A stretch of 64,000 bases of DNA from Uranotaenia lowii (Eukaryota > Arthropoda > Insecta > Diptera > Culicidae): NCBI RefSeq assembly GCF_029784155.1, contig NC_073692.1, positions 418,124,352 to 418,188,351 of the forward strand, read 5' to 3'. The position numbers were made by a program, and so were the translations under genes. The notes beneath the pieces were generated by a model, which worked only from the letters and a program-made list of their open reading frames with translations, made no database searches and was not told the origin of the DNA. Each line of letters opens with the position of its first letter. Position 1 is the stretch's first letter. Of the stretch, positions 47,691 through 60,414 are shown piece after piece.

Positions 47691-48161
47691 ATGGATCGTG
47701 ACCATTGGTTATCATGAAATTACTAATATCTGTCCTATAGCTGAAGTTTATCTAGTAATTATCTGTGAAAAACGACTCAAAATACTGTATTTATCTAGAA
47801 GTATGCAATAACTTTAGGGTAGTAGACAAACTTTAAGAATTCTCTTTGTCTGATACTTACAAACTGTGAAATTAGAATTAAAATGGCAAAAACCAACAAC
47901 GGACCTTTAATTATCGGATTTCACTGAATTTTTGCCAAAGGTCAGGGCACCCTGAATTAAGGATCAAGTCTCCTGTAACTAAAAAAATATCACAATTCTT
48001 TTAGTCTCACGGAAATTGTTCTAGTTCATCTACGAGTTCATGTGTCGTTCTAACTTGTGGAATATTTGAACTTGAAATTACACGCTGCCAGAAAATGCGA
48101 AAGACGGCGAGTTGCAATGTTTTCTGAAAAAGAAATGATGAAAATCTGAAACGGGGATCAA
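47691..48161. other. AT-rich stretch, no gene seen
   Basis: No feature recognised. Confidence 0.5.
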
Positions 48162-48745
48162 CCCAGCAAACATTTATGAAGGTATAACACAAGAACAACA
48201 GAATTATTCAAACATTTATACCAGGTGAAAAGATTGTATTAAACTTACCAAAATAGCATATAGCTACAAAATTGGAGGCGATATATCTACAATGACAAGA
48301 TTCCAACGATTCGATTTTCCCACAAAAAGCAAAATAAACGAAAAAAAATTCCCCGACCGAGATTTGAACTCCAGTCCTCCGAGTTGGCTGTCCGATATCT
48401 TACCGCGATGCTAACTCATCAACTGATATGAACCACGCTCTAGCTCTATGGGTGAGATTCTCTTTTTATGAGAGGAGACCTGAAAGAGTGGTAATTGAAG
48501 GACCGCCCATTTATCGTAAATCAGTTCACTCAAATCGTAAATGTTGATTTAGCATATTCTCAACGTTTTGGAGACATATTTACGATTTGACTAAACTGCT
48601 ATCCGATTCAACTTTCTTTAGGCAAAGCTTGTCGTAAATGAATAGTGGAAAATCACTCAATACCAACGTGTTTACGATGTTTATTGAAAATGTCTATATA
48701 TTCGATTTGGATTATCATTTCTATTACGATTTCATGTTAGCTGGG
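48162..48745. mobile_element. Possible 584-bp MITE with 12-bp TIRs containing a tRNA-like module
   Basis: CCCAGCAAACAT at 48162-48173 faces ATGTTAGCTGGG at 48734-48745, an inverted pair with one mismatch. Inside are several repeats of CGTAAAT and ATTTACGA in both orientations (48510-48700) and a minus-strand tRNA-like module. No target duplication is obvious, so the element call is tentative. Confidence 0.4.
48350..48440 (-). repeat. tRNA-like module, minus strand
   Basis: On the minus strand the order is CAGTTGATGAGTTAGCATCG (box-A-like), GGTAAGATATCGGACAGCC, then GGAGTTCAAATCTCGGTC (box-B-like). The spacing and box B are tRNA-like. No clear acceptor stem, so this is probably a tRNA-derived SINE piece or tRNA pseudogene. 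Confidence 0.4.
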
Positions 48746-48875
48746 AAGTGCCCCCATTCTCCCCTATGGTGTCAAAACAATATAACATTCTTTTATTGAG
48801 CAGTTTTTTTTTTAATAAAAGTTCAGAATAAAATAAAAATCTTAACTTCAAACAATTTAATTAACTAGATGTGTC

Positions 48876-49020
48876 TCTGTTATGTTGTGAGCCTACTTGG
48901 TTGAATGATTCAACTGAATCAAAGCAATCGAAAGATTCCTTTTAATTCAACAACGGTAAATGAAAAGTTTTCATTTTCCGTGGTTGAATTAAAAGGAATC
49001 TTTCGATTGCTTTGATTCAG
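48876..49020. mobile_element. Palindromic MITE, right end truncated
   Basis: 48914-48966 and 48968-49020 are near-perfect reverse complements (53-nt arms, centre 48967): CTGAATCAAAGCAATCGAAA on the left and TTTCGATTGCTTTGATTCAG on the right. The left arm extends outward to GAGCCTACTTGGTTG, which is missing on the right but is present in the half copy at 60897-60975. A complete element would thus be an almost perfect palindrome of about 180 bp. Confidence 0.8.
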
Positions 49021-49106
49021 TAGAAGTGTCTGTAAAATTTGAAACAGTTGTGTTACTTTTATTTACTTTTTATACAAAGTTAAAATATCGTTCAATTGAT
49101 GGTGGT

Positions 49107-49192
49107 GCTTGTGATTTATTTAGCTCCGTTGGCAAATCAGTCGGCTCCTGAGCCGATGTCCGCGAGTTCGAGCCCAAGAGTAAACATCGAAC
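49107..49192 (+). repeat. tRNA-derived SINE core, copy 1
   Basis: It matches the copies at 57091-57180 and 59051-59140. Box A is TAGCTCCGTTGGC (one change from TAGCTCAGTTGGC), box B is GAGTTCGAGCCC, and the 3' part is AAGAGTAAACATCGAA. Downstream the phrase GTAAAGTAAAGTAAACATCG partly repeats the end. No A tail or target duplication is seen. Confidence 0.65.
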
Positions 49193-52100
49193 CAAGTAAA
49201 GTAAAGTAAACATCGGGTAAGTATTACAATAACTGTACGTCAACTGTACGTCAATTGGTTAAAATTGCATTTTGTTTCCAATGTAAAAGTTTGCGATTCC
49301 TCAAAATTAAGTTAATTCTCGTCCAAGATCATTCATCAGCTTTAGCTAGAAATTTATGATATCCTTTTTTAAAAATCTAAATTGTTTGATTTTTCTCAAA
49401 CGATTACCTCTGATGAGCTAGAAATTGATAAATCCTACATGATACAAATATCAATTTATCATCCGCCTTTAAGCTAGTGACTGCCTTCGGTATAAAGATA
49501 TTGTTACGAAAATATTCCTTACCGATATTATCGCTCTCTTTCTGTCGTTTCGTTCGATGCTCCTTCAAGCCCTGTTTTCCTTCACAGCTTCCTCAGTGCT
49601 GGGCAAACGACTTTCCTCAACGTCGTCGAAGACGCAAGAACAGCAGCAGCAAGACTCGATGCCGGTTCGGTATTTTTGCCGGATGTGGTATAATTTGGCA
49701 CAATTTTCGCCATCTTTATCAGCAGTTTAAATGCATTAACCTAAAACGATGATATAGAGACAGAAGCAATTGGGATGAGAGAGAGAAAAAGGAAGAGAAG
49801 AAAAATAAGACAAAATAAATTACTCTCGGCGAATGGAGCAAATGGGAAGCATTAATATTGGCGGAAGAACAGTTGAGGGAGCATATATTTTTTCTAAGGC
49901 TATAAGGATCTTACTGCTCTCGGTTCTTGGGGTGACATTTTTGCCATCCCGTTTTCTGGGTTTAATATTTTTTTCATCTGCTTTTGCTGCTTGGCTGGTG
50001 TTTTTCACGAGAAAGTTGCCTGCTCTCCGGAAAGGATCTTCCGCAGGAAGTGGCCGTAATGGCCAAAAAAGAGGTCTTTTTCTATGCTTGGTTACTTTTT
50101 TTTTTCTTGTATCAAGGAAACGAATAATTCGCTGAGTAATGTAACCGATTCATTCAGGAAATGAGCACCAAATGCCACTTAGGTAAGTTATGGTGGGGTT
50201 TCTTGAACGGATTAATACATCACTAACTGGTTATTTTTTGCCATCCCTGTACGGAAATTGAATTATTTAATTTATCGGATTTTTCTATCTACGATTTGAG
50301 ATGAATTTCTAGAAATATTCCCGCTATAATCAATTCATGAGAAAAAAGCTGCGTCATCAGTGCAAACATTGCTAGAATAATAGAAGGGAATTAAGTGCAT
50401 TTCCATCGTGCCTCGACTGGGCACAAAAACATATACTCAACTTTGGCCCAACATTAACACTTATGCTCTATGAGCCAGCACTGAAGCACTGCATATGTTG
50501 TACACATAGCTGTTAGGCACATGTCTGCCAAACCGATATGACGTCGACCCGCTTCCTAGAACGTTATGAATAATGAATCTGTTCTCACAGTCAAGCAAGG
50601 GCTGCGTAGCTCGGAATGGCCCTTGCAGACTGCCTGAACAGCTGCACCATATTCTTACAGCAGAGACAGCCTACAACAGTTTTGGTCCTGGCTAGACAGA
50701 CGAGGTTGTATGCATACATGTAGGCGCTTGAATGAACGCCATAGCTAATACTTAATGGGAGCGCGCTGGTGGGTTGCGAAATTTTCACACAGTTGAGCAA
50801 ACATGACACTTTTGCAACATCCTACACAGCAGGAGTAGCGATGGGCAAATAGACTTGAACTCAACACTCACCCATCGACCACTTCTTTTCTGTTACTGTT
50901 GCAGCCAAAGTGGGTTGTTTATTGTGACAAATAATGGATATTTTCCGATGTTCGCGATAGTTTCAGCTGTTCGTGAAAATTTCTGTTGTTTTGGATAGAT
51001 GAGCAGTTGAAAGATAAAACAATGATTTTTTTTATCATTTTGGAATAACATGAAGACCCAATAGCAAGCCAAGATCGATTTGTATATTACTCATAAAAGT
51101 TTACTCAGGAAAATACTCTTAAATATGCATTATGATTCTCTTAAAAACTGGCGCCATAAGAACAATCATTAAAATTCATAAGATTGCATTAAATAGCGGT
51201 TCATAAGACGCATCTTATAAAAATCATAATAAGAATTTTTCTGACTGTAAGTGACAAAAAACAAATCTCACAATAGCTTGATATGGGTTTTCTAACAGAG
51301 AGGTACTTTTTGAATAGAGAAGGTTCCACTGAAAGCAGCAAAAATATTTCAAGAAGGAAAGAAGGCCAGAGCAATGTAAAAATCTGAATTTCAAATTTTG
51401 AACTTCAATTTCCGTGTCATGTGTCGTCATTTGTAGCATGATCAAAGAGCGTTTAATTTCGATAAATCTGTCAGCTGTCTTCCGCTGGCTTTCAATTTAT
51501 TTCCCATTAGTTCTCGGTATTAAAAATCTGTACAAAATCACTTGAAAGCAATCTTTGAAAAAAAAATTGATAACAATATTTGAATGGAACAGGAAAGCCC
51601 GAATATTGATGCGGTCTTTTAAAAGACACACACATGGTTGAACATTAACATGAGTCCCCGACTCATTTTCAGTCGTCCAGTTCAATAAATTTTTCCACTT
51701 AATACTGGAAGCCGCTTGTCAAAAGACTAATAAGCCGTTTGTTAAGAAAATAAATGAAACCTACCCAAATTTACCGATCTTAAATGGTGTAGTTATTTAT
51801 TTACCTTTTTAATGAGTAACCTAGCAAACAAACTTGCCTCAATCTTTAGTCAAATGAAGCGTCGAAAAAATCATAGTCGTCTTCAGTCCGTCGTTGTCTT
51901 TTTGACTGTGACGGAATATTGTTCATATAAAAAAATCCTATGACGACGCCAAAAAGGACAAGTCCGTCATTGGTTGTGGCTGAAACAAAATCCGAAAACA
52001 ACGAACGTTCCGTTTTTGGAGATCAATCAAGGATAGTTCGGGACCGGGACAAAATCGAACGAAACATCAACTATCACGACCGAAGAGAATTCCCAAGCGA

Positions 52101-54831
52101 CTAGAAGGACAATATCGATTTCGTGGCTTTTCGATCTTTCTTTTATCTGAGCAATTAATATGTTTTTATAAATTATCTATTCAAAAATTCTAACAAAACA
52201 TTTTAAATCCTCAATTTTTAATATGATTCAAATCCGAATTTTAATTTTTTTTCGGCACTTCACATTGTTGTTATTAAAGATAAGTAACAATTTTTTACAT
52301 TTTAGCTGTCGAAGATTTCAGAATTATTTCAGGTAGGAAGATTTGTCATGGAATAATGCTCATAGCTTCTCTCGAGGACACACTGCAGTAATGTTTGAAT
52401 AAAGGTTGGTGAGAGTTGAACTCTGGGTTGCCAGGGGCATAGGGTTCGTGAAATTAGTTGAGCACCACTGACATGTCCCCCCTACAGAAATTTTTCCAGA
52501 ATTTTGTTTAAAAATTAGTATTAACAAGAATTGAAAATTTGGCTCGCCTCCGGCGGAATTTAGTCTTAATTTACCCTAGGCTTGAGACATTTCATTTTAC
52601 GACACTAAATGACGTTCACGAATTGGAACTTATTTCTTATTGTCATTTTCGATTTGCAGATCAATTATCATTGTGTAATAAAATTCTATGCTTGACATAC
52701 AAAAACCCTACTTCATCTTTAGAATGGTTTGTTAATAAGAAGTGTAACTAGACTGTTGGATACCATGTCACAGGCGTTTTCCTCTCATGATGGTCCACAG
52801 AATTAGTAAAACAAATTCAAAATCTAACATCCTCTACCTTATAACAAAACCTAATTTGATTTAAAAAAAATCGTTATATTCTTTGCTGATATTAAAATCC
52901 TAAAGAAACCAATTTCGGATCCATGTAATTTTTTTTTTCTTGTTCTTCTAAATACTCACATTTGAAAAGGTTTTGATAAACTTAACAAGGCCACAAAATT
53001 TAAATTTTTGAGGTGCAATGAATGTAAATTGTAATTTTGACTGATTTGGGTGCCCTGAATCTAAATATACAATTTTTCTATCAGTTTTTAAATTTGTTGT
53101 TCGACCGGGAATTATTTTTAGGTTATGTACTGGCTTTTCGGTCTTATCAGGTCAATTATAACACTTTTTATATGTGCTTCATCCAACGTTTCGAATTATA
53201 TTAATTCTTTATCAAGGAACTAAAATTAAATACAGTTTTTGTTATTGCAATATTTTTTGAAAATAGGTTTTAATTATTCAAGAAAATTTTGCAATTTATT
53301 GACAAAACTTTTAAACAAAAACATTACATTTTAAAATAAAAATTTTAAATCAATCTTTAACTTTCCTCTAGACATCAAGTAGTTTTGAGATCTGATGAAA
53401 AAGTTATAGAAAGTTTCTATGTGTATAATTTTTCTCATTTAACGAATTTTTAAGTAAGCATAAAACCGATTTGAATTATAAATATTTTTAAAGAATAAAT
53501 CAAAACGTTTTGCAGGTTGCAGGATGAAATCGAGAAACTGTTGATTTTTACGTTTTTAGATCATGCATCATCTTCATCATCAAAATATTACTCCTTAATT
53601 TAATGCAGTATAAAAAACAGAATCAGAATCACATTTATTCTGAAATGTAATTTTGGTAGTTAATCAGCTGTTAATGATTTATTTCATTTTTAAATTCCAT
53701 TTCGCCAAAACCAAATTTGACCAGAAATACGAACTCAGGACGCTTAAATCTATAAAATTAATCATCAAAACATAAGCACCAAAATGGTTTTCTCTTGAGT
53801 TATTAGTTAAATTCTATAAATAAGTATTATAATCCTTTTTTCATGGTAAAAAACTTAAAAGATAAGTATCTTCATTTTTTACTTTAATTTTGAAATGAAT
53901 TTACCGAATTTTATAGAACAGTTTTTAAAACTTTTTATTTAATTTACAAAATTTAAAAGTCAAACTATTTTAATTTTTTATAATGTTTTTGATAAATTTG
54001 TGAATATTTTTCAATTTTGAATTTTAGGTGTCCTCAAACCATAAACCTTTAATATTTTTTTTTGTTGAAAAATTCACAATTAAAATCGCGATTTTTTTTT
54101 AAATCATATCACTCCAGCGAAATTTTTCAATTAACGCTTCGGTTGAAAATGAAGGAAAGAAATGAAAATTAAGATAATAAATTACAAATATTTATTATTT
54201 TCCTTAAAATTAATGCAGGTCAATTTTAAGCCTTTTGTGGCATTTGTTTAAGAACTAATTTTTTTCGAAATCAATGTTTTGATAAATTTTAAAACTAATC
54301 TGCTTAGAAATTATTTTGAAGCAAATTTCTAGTTCAGAATAAGAAACATAATTTTGGAAATTTTTTTTTTCGGTATTTTTATTATTTTAGATAAATTAGA
54401 ATGTCGGAAGCCCGGGACGGTTCCTTCGCAAGAGGCTGATCCGAGATTCAGATTTGTAAGAAACTCAAAGAGAAAATTCATGTAACTTTTTCTCAGAAGT
54501 CAAAATTAGTCGCAGCCATCGATGAAGTTGATCATTTCATCAAAAACATTATTTTCAATGTCTTTGTAACATTTTACAGTAATTTAAAATTTAAAATATT
54601 TCATTTATACCTCCTTTGTTGCTAACTTGTCTATATTTTTAAAAGATGATTAAACTGCATTTCATTCGTTTCAGATTATATAAAGTGTACTACCTAATAG
54701 AGATATTTCATCATTTTATTTCAGAATTGAATTAAGGTATAGATAAAAATTCCTAAACCACAAAATTCACAATGAGAATTGAATTTCAGAACTTATAAAG
54801 ACAACACGATTTTATTGAATACTAGCTGACC
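49193..54831. other. Long AT-rich stretch, no supported gene; GC-richer 49470-50130 and 50400-50860
   Basis: Open frames of 60-100 codons occur in the GC-richer parts, for example 49477-49752 and 49833-50135, but lack recognisable domains. 50400-50860 has somewhat unusual composition and could be an unrecognised repeat. 52800-54800 is very AT-rich and featureless. No RNA gene recognised. Confidence 0.4.
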
Positions 54832-55100
54832 CGGCAAACTTTGTTGAACCTGTATTTTTGAGATTTTTTTTATATTTTAGCACTGTTCCTTAGTCAGCCT
54901 TCCTTTTGAGTGGATAAAAGCAAATGGATACTCTTGTGTCAGAAAAAATCCAGAATTATAGTTCAATATACAAATAAGTTACGCTAACTTTTGGTTAGCA
55001 AACTTATTTTTCCGGTAACCTAAGAACGCTTAATCTATCAAGTTTCAATTTAGTTTAGCCATCATTCATATTCAAAAAATCCTATCTGATCAAGTACTTT
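54832..55100 (-). mobile_element. Helitron-like 3' end, reverse orientation, extent unknown
   Basis: A|CTAGCTGACCCGGCAAAC at 54832 matches the terminus at 30065 and, reversed, the end of the element at 32469. The 5' partner end is not visible, so the right limit is arbitrary. Confidence 0.4.
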
Positions 55101-56379
55101 ATATTTGCTTAAGATTGATTTGAACAGAAAATGGATCTTTTTTTGCTGGAGTCGTCATAAACTGAATTTTTTTTCGATTTGTGTTTACCTCTGTATTTAA
55201 ATACATTGAAGTTTTCCTTATGCATGATCGTCAGAGTAGAAAAATTAAATAAATAATTGAACAGAACCAGAACATTTAAAGAATAATAAAAAAAAACATT
55301 ATTTTTAATTTTTTATCATTATTTCAAATGTCGTTTTTCTCGAACTTTGAACGAAATACACTTATTGAATCTTATTGTGAATTGACAGAGCTGAGTTTGA
55401 CAAATATTTAACAATTCAGGAAAAGTCACTTTTCATCTCATTTTACAGCAAAACTTTTCTAATCAATATAATGTTTGAAAATGTCTTTAAAATTTGTGTC
55501 ATCATTATCTTTTTTCAATTTTCAGTTAGGGATTGGCAAATTGCACTATAAATTTGGAAATTAAAACAAAAAGAATTTAAACTGTCATGTTTTTGGATTA
55601 CTTTTCTCTTAGCATTTGAAACCTTGAATGAAGGCAAATCTATTTAGAGTATATGAAATAAAAATTCAAAACAATCACTTATTATTTAAAATTTTAGTTT
55701 ATGATCGTAAGATAAGAAACTGTAATCCAGACAGTTAAATTTAATTCTGAATTTTATTGTTAATTTATATCAATATTCTGAATTTGCTTTATATATCTGG
55801 ATTTTCAGTTATATTTGAACGTAAATTGAAAAGCTGATTTTCTTGGATTTTGATTTTATTTTTGTTGATCGAGTTCAAGTGTTTATATTCTCAAACTCAC
55901 TTGTGATTAAAAGATTTTTTTTTATCTGATGTCTGGTACGAAACTTTTTTTTTGAATTTGTGTGTATTGGTTCAGATTTTTCTCTATACTTAAATGTTTC
56001 GAAATTTTTTTTTTCTTTCAAATTTGATGATATTTTTGATTACGATCCTTTTTTTCTGACTTTTGAAACTGAGAGTTGGATCAAATATCAAATTGAAGTC
56101 CTATATAGCAAAACTTTTTCTTCCTTTTAACCACTGAGCATAAACGGTAGTGTGCATTTTCCAATGTTTCCTGATCCCCCAATCCGTTCTTATGATATTG
56201 ATGCAATTTTATAGGGTTTCTAGCCTTTTTTCCTAGACTGGTTTACTCTTTAAAATGTTCGTGTTCTTCAAATATCAAAAATTTATCTGTAATTTAAAAA
56301 AAAAACAACCACAAAACTATACATTTACAAAGGAAAAAAGTTGAACTCTTACATAAATCAACATGCCGCTTCTAAACGC
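55101..56379. other. Very AT-rich stretch, no gene seen
   Basis: No feature recognised. Confidence 0.5.
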
Positions 56380-56620
56380 ATTGATTTCATCAGGAAGGGT
56401 GATTGTTTGCGAGCCTTTGAAAAAATAGATATTTCACGATTTTGAAATTATATTTTTACTTACATTTGAAGTATTCAAAAACAAACCAAGTTTATCCAAA
56501 TTTCACACTCAACTTAAAAGTTTTTGAACATAGAAAAAAGATTTGAGATTTCAACTTTAGTCTTAGTTATTGATGATCATGTGGAAAAATATCATGTTGA
56601 TCAATGTTACCCCGTTTTAT
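56380..56620. repeat. Diverged partial copy of the 62264-63205 element
   Basis: Shared order of words with 62950-63180: ATCAGGA, GATATTT-A-GATTTTGAAATTATATTTTTA, AACTCAACTT/AACTCAATTT, AGATTT-AACTT, TTA-TGATG-T, then TCATGTTGATCAATGTTACCCC. The outer CCGTAAACTGGGG end is not seen here. Confidence 0.5.
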
Positions 56621-57090
56621 GATATTCAAAACACGAAAATCACCTTTTATAAGCATCTTCTGTCACGGAAAATTATAGATTTGCAAATTGAAGTTCCATC
56701 AAAGAACAACGAAGAAAGTGTTAATAGAAATGGGTTTTAAGTTTAAGTTTCTTCTCTTGTTTTGAAATTTTTCAAAATATCTAAATTTTTTATTAATAGG
56801 TCGAATTTTGAAAATCAGTTGAACACGCCCCCACCCACCACCCCGAGGGCGAACTGTAGGACTGCGCCTGAATGAGCTCAAATGGAACTCAAATCCGTTT
56901 GATACTTTTCTAGATAAATTTAAGCTGGTCTAAAGCACTTATTCTTTACATTAATATGTTAATTTTAATTTCATACCGTAACATAAAGAATGTGTCTTTC
57001 AAACGTTTTCATTTCTTTTAATTTATTTTTTTAGTCATAATTCTTTGAAAGGTTATCCAGAAATTATGTATTTTATATTTGTCTTTTCTA
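56621..57090. other. AT-rich stretch, no gene seen
   Basis: A short C-rich spot (CACGCCCCCACCCACCACCC near 56824) lies in otherwise AT-rich DNA. Confidence 0.5.
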
Positions 57091-57180
57091 GGGCTTGTGA
57101 TATAGCTCAGTTGGCAAGTCTGTTGTCTTCTGAGCAGATGTCCGCGAGTTCGATCCCAAGAGTAAACATCGAACACAGTT
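57091..57180 (+). repeat. tRNA-derived SINE core, copy 2
   Basis: GGGCTTGTGA, then box A TAGCTCAGTTGGC, then box B GAGTTCGATCCC and AAGAGTAAACATCGAACACA. It shares its full 90-bp extent with the minus-strand copy at 59051-59140, which fixes the unit ends at GGGCTTG and CACAGTT. No body or tail outside this core is shared. Confidence 0.7.
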
Positions 57181-58377
57181 TTTCAGTTGTTGTTAATTCA
57201 AAAATCACCCCAAATCGAGTCTCATATCCAAGACCAGTCTTATTTAAATTAATTTTTTTTTTAATATCACTATGACCAATGACATTTGATCTTCAAAACA
57301 ATATTTTTTTCTGCTTATAAGAAACTCTTTTACAACTAGCTGACAAAATGAAGTTTCGTTATTCGAACTAGTACGGTCACGATCTTTATTAGAGAACGTC
57401 ATCTTTTGTATCCCGGTAGAATTTACAGGCGTCACCAAAATTTAAATCAAATTGTGAAGATCATGTAGATCATGGTAAAATTAAAAAAAAACCGGTTCAG
57501 TAGTTTTGATGATACAACCAGAAAAGTAATCCACTTTTTTTACAGAAAGAAGATAAAATGGGAAAGCTTTGATTTATTTTTCCGAAAAAAACTCAATTTC
57601 ATTCTACCACTATCTACGTTTAAAAAACAACCTTTAGACACTTTTTTCCATTTCAGCTGCTTTTCTTCATCCACCCATATTTGAAACTTTAAATTGCATC
57701 CAAAAATGCCACGCTTCAACAGAAGGCATCCGTTTAAACAAACACCCAAAATCGCTTGAAGGGTAGAATGGTTGGGTCAATCCAACGAAAAACCCTTGAC
57801 ACCCTCTAAGAAAAACGATGATTCGCTTCGCCTGAAGTGGAATGTAAATATTGGTCAAAATAAAATATTGAAAAAAATAAAACACTTTCAAGCACCATAA
57901 GCCACGTGCCGGTTGCCACGTGGCCCATTTGGGCTCGCTCAAATTGGCAAATGTTGGTTTTTCCTTCCCCCGATGCCCATGCCATACCGTAGCAAATAAT
58001 TTGCTGGATGGATCTTTATCATTGTCGCTTGCATTTTTGGCTGCCAAAGTGACAGGTTCCGCATAGCAGGAAGCAGCGATGCTGTGATAGCAACGGAAAC
58101 GGCAATTGATTGATGTATGACTAAGGGATGATAAATTGGCACCGGAAAAAAGCTCCCCGAATCGTCAACCGGTTGACTGATGAGTGCGTATATTCTGTTT
58201 CCTTTCTTCAGGCGTTCTGCGTTGATGGGAGGGACGGACTGAAAAACGAGAGAGAAAAAAAAATACTCGGGAGCCAAAAGCGGAAGAACACCAAAGAAAA
58301 GTGCTTCCGGGGTGTCAAGGAGATACAATTGGACATGCTTTGCCGAGCATAACCGGTTCTTGATAGGCTAGCCGAGG
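57181..58377. other. No supported gene; GC-richer 57660-58377
   Basis: Overlapping frames on both strands in the GC-richer part (up to 129 codons) conflict with each other and have no domain. The part may be promoter or UTR DNA upstream of the TATA-like site at 58378. Confidence 0.35.
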
Positions 58378-58410
58378 GATAAAAGCCATCATGAGTGATA
58401 CCAGTTGTGA
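58378..58410 (+). promoter_or_regulatory. Possible TATA/Inr core promoter
   Basis: GATAAAAG at 58378-58385 is followed about 24 nt later by CCAGTTGTG (A at 58403), near the arthropod Inr consensus, then GAGCGAAAGTG. It ends a GC-richer island. A short frame (ATG 58467, MNKDELFSYMKHKLAESWK, stop after 24 codons) lies downstream. No gene is confirmed, so this is a weak call. Confidence 0.25.
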
Positions 58411-59050
58411 GCGAAAGTGCTGCTAACGACTGAAGACTGGTTTTTTCTGGGAGCAGATCATCGCCATGAACAAAGATGAGTTATTTTCGTACATGAAGCA
58501 CAAATTAGCAGAATCATGGAAAACGAACGAAAACTTTTGAATTTGAACAACGGAATTCAAAAAAAATTTTTGGAGCTTCAAAGATGACAGCATTTCTTAA
58601 ATTTTCTATTTTTTTTTGCTTATTTAATGGGCAATATCAGGAAATTGAAAACAAGCCCAATTTTAACTGATAAGAGTACGGTGCGGTAAAAGTACGAGTG
58701 GGTAATTTTTTTTTTTAGGATTTCTAAAAGCTGAGATAAAAAAAAATTAAACTTTGATGTCAAAAAAAAGTAAACTTAAAGGTCTGCATTTTGATACTTG
58801 ATATTTTTTTAAAATAGGATGCATACTTCCAGAAAAATGAGGTTAAGTTGTTTTTTACATTGATTATTTAATATTTGAGGCCCTTAGAGCCAAAGTAGTT
58901 TAAATGCAAAAATGGTCGATGTTGAGATAAATATGGCAAACAATTTATCTTTTTTTTGTGTCGATTATAGTCGTTTTACCATCTTTATGGCATTCGCGAC
59001 TTTATCAACGTTGCAGTTGGCGGATTGTTATTGAAAAATTAATCCGGTAC
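58411..59050. other. AT-rich stretch, no gene seen
   Basis: Only the 24-codon frame noted with the possible promoter; no domain. Confidence 0.45.
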
Positions 59051-59140
59051 AACTGTGTTCGATGTTTACTCTTGGGCTCAAACTCGCGGACAGCGGCTCT
59101 GGAGACAACAGACTTGCCAACTGAGCTATATCACAAGCCC
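59051..59140 (-). repeat. tRNA-derived SINE core, copy 3
   Basis: Minus-strand copy of the 90-bp unit: GGGCTTGTGATATAGCTCAG, box B GAGTTTGAGCCC (one change), AAGAGTAAACATCGAACACA. It lies about 1.9 kb from copy 2 in opposite orientation. Confidence 0.7.
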
Positions 59141-60414
59141 AACAATTTATCATGTTTAAAACTTTATTTGGTAATTTTTTAGGGTTTTAGAATTCAACCT
59201 AAGTAATTTTACGTTCGAAAGAAAAATACAACATTTTCGAAAAATAAATGGAAAATGGTCAGACACAGCAACTTAAAACCGTGTTTTTTCGCTATTAACT
59301 TTTATGTACTCAAACTAAGGTTGCCAGAATTTATTCAACACGCATCTGGGCCGGACAAATTCCGACTATTTTATCTAAAAACCTGGCATAATCCGGGCAT
59401 TTGATTTCAAAAATATCGACCAAATTTCGAGCAATTTCCGAGCCATTTTAAATCGTATTTTAGACTTTCAATAAATCTTGCTCTATTTTGTTTCATGAAA
59501 CTTGTTTTGAAAAAATCGTCTTGTACGTATGAAACATTTTTACGACACAATTTGTTTTTTAAGTTTGATTTGAGAATGAGAATCAGAATAATCCCAGAAA
59601 AAATTCTGACTTTTCAATCATATCCGGGCAACCGGGCCGGACCGGACTTTTCCCAAATTTTATATTCAATGTTCGGTCAAACTCGGATAAAACAGGCAAT
59701 CAGGCATAAAAAGAGCAGATGGTTCGTTCTAGTTGTTTTCAATCACTCTTAAATGCCGAAGAACGATTTTCATTATTGTACCTCTGCATTGCACAAATTA
59801 CCTACTGTTGAACATGAGAAAACATAAAGGGTCAAAAGGGCGAACCGAGATTGGATCAAAAATACTAGTAGGTAATATACAGGTTCAACTCAAGGACATC
59901 GGAACAGAATGTTTGATCTTTTTTTAAAAAGATACTCACATATACTGGCGAACATACGCGCAAATAAATATTTCTGACATCTGTTTTTGCATAACATTAG
60001 ACCCTCATACACTTAAAAAGCTACAAACATCGAATATGAATGATTACTGAGCAATACGAAACTCACGAAAATTGCTTGACACATAATTATCAGTTAGAAT
60101 ACCGAAACTGCTGTGAATATAAATGATTGAAATAAAATCATTTTTCAGTTGATTTGAATCATGAATGTTGAATTTTTACCTCATGGCATCCGTATCTTTC
60201 CCGTGGGGTAGAAGTGTGTTCCAATAGCATATAGGCATTTCACTACTGCTCAAATCAAATCTGTCATTTAATCGCCTTCGTAATTTTTTGTAGATAGATA
60301 AAAGTCATATTAATCACTTTTCTTTTCAAATTTTTTGGAAAAATAGCTGCAAAATTGTCTTATAATAGGACAGCATTCAGGTCGAACTTTTGTCTCACCT
60401 GGGACCAAATTAAG
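59141..60414. other. AT-rich stretch, no gene seen
   Basis: Nothing recognised. Confidence 0.5.

Noticed and set aside
50488..50824. Possible solo LTR starting TGTTGTACAC and ending TTTGCAACA
   Set aside because: The TG...CA ends are weak and I see no flanking target duplication, primer-binding site or second LTR.
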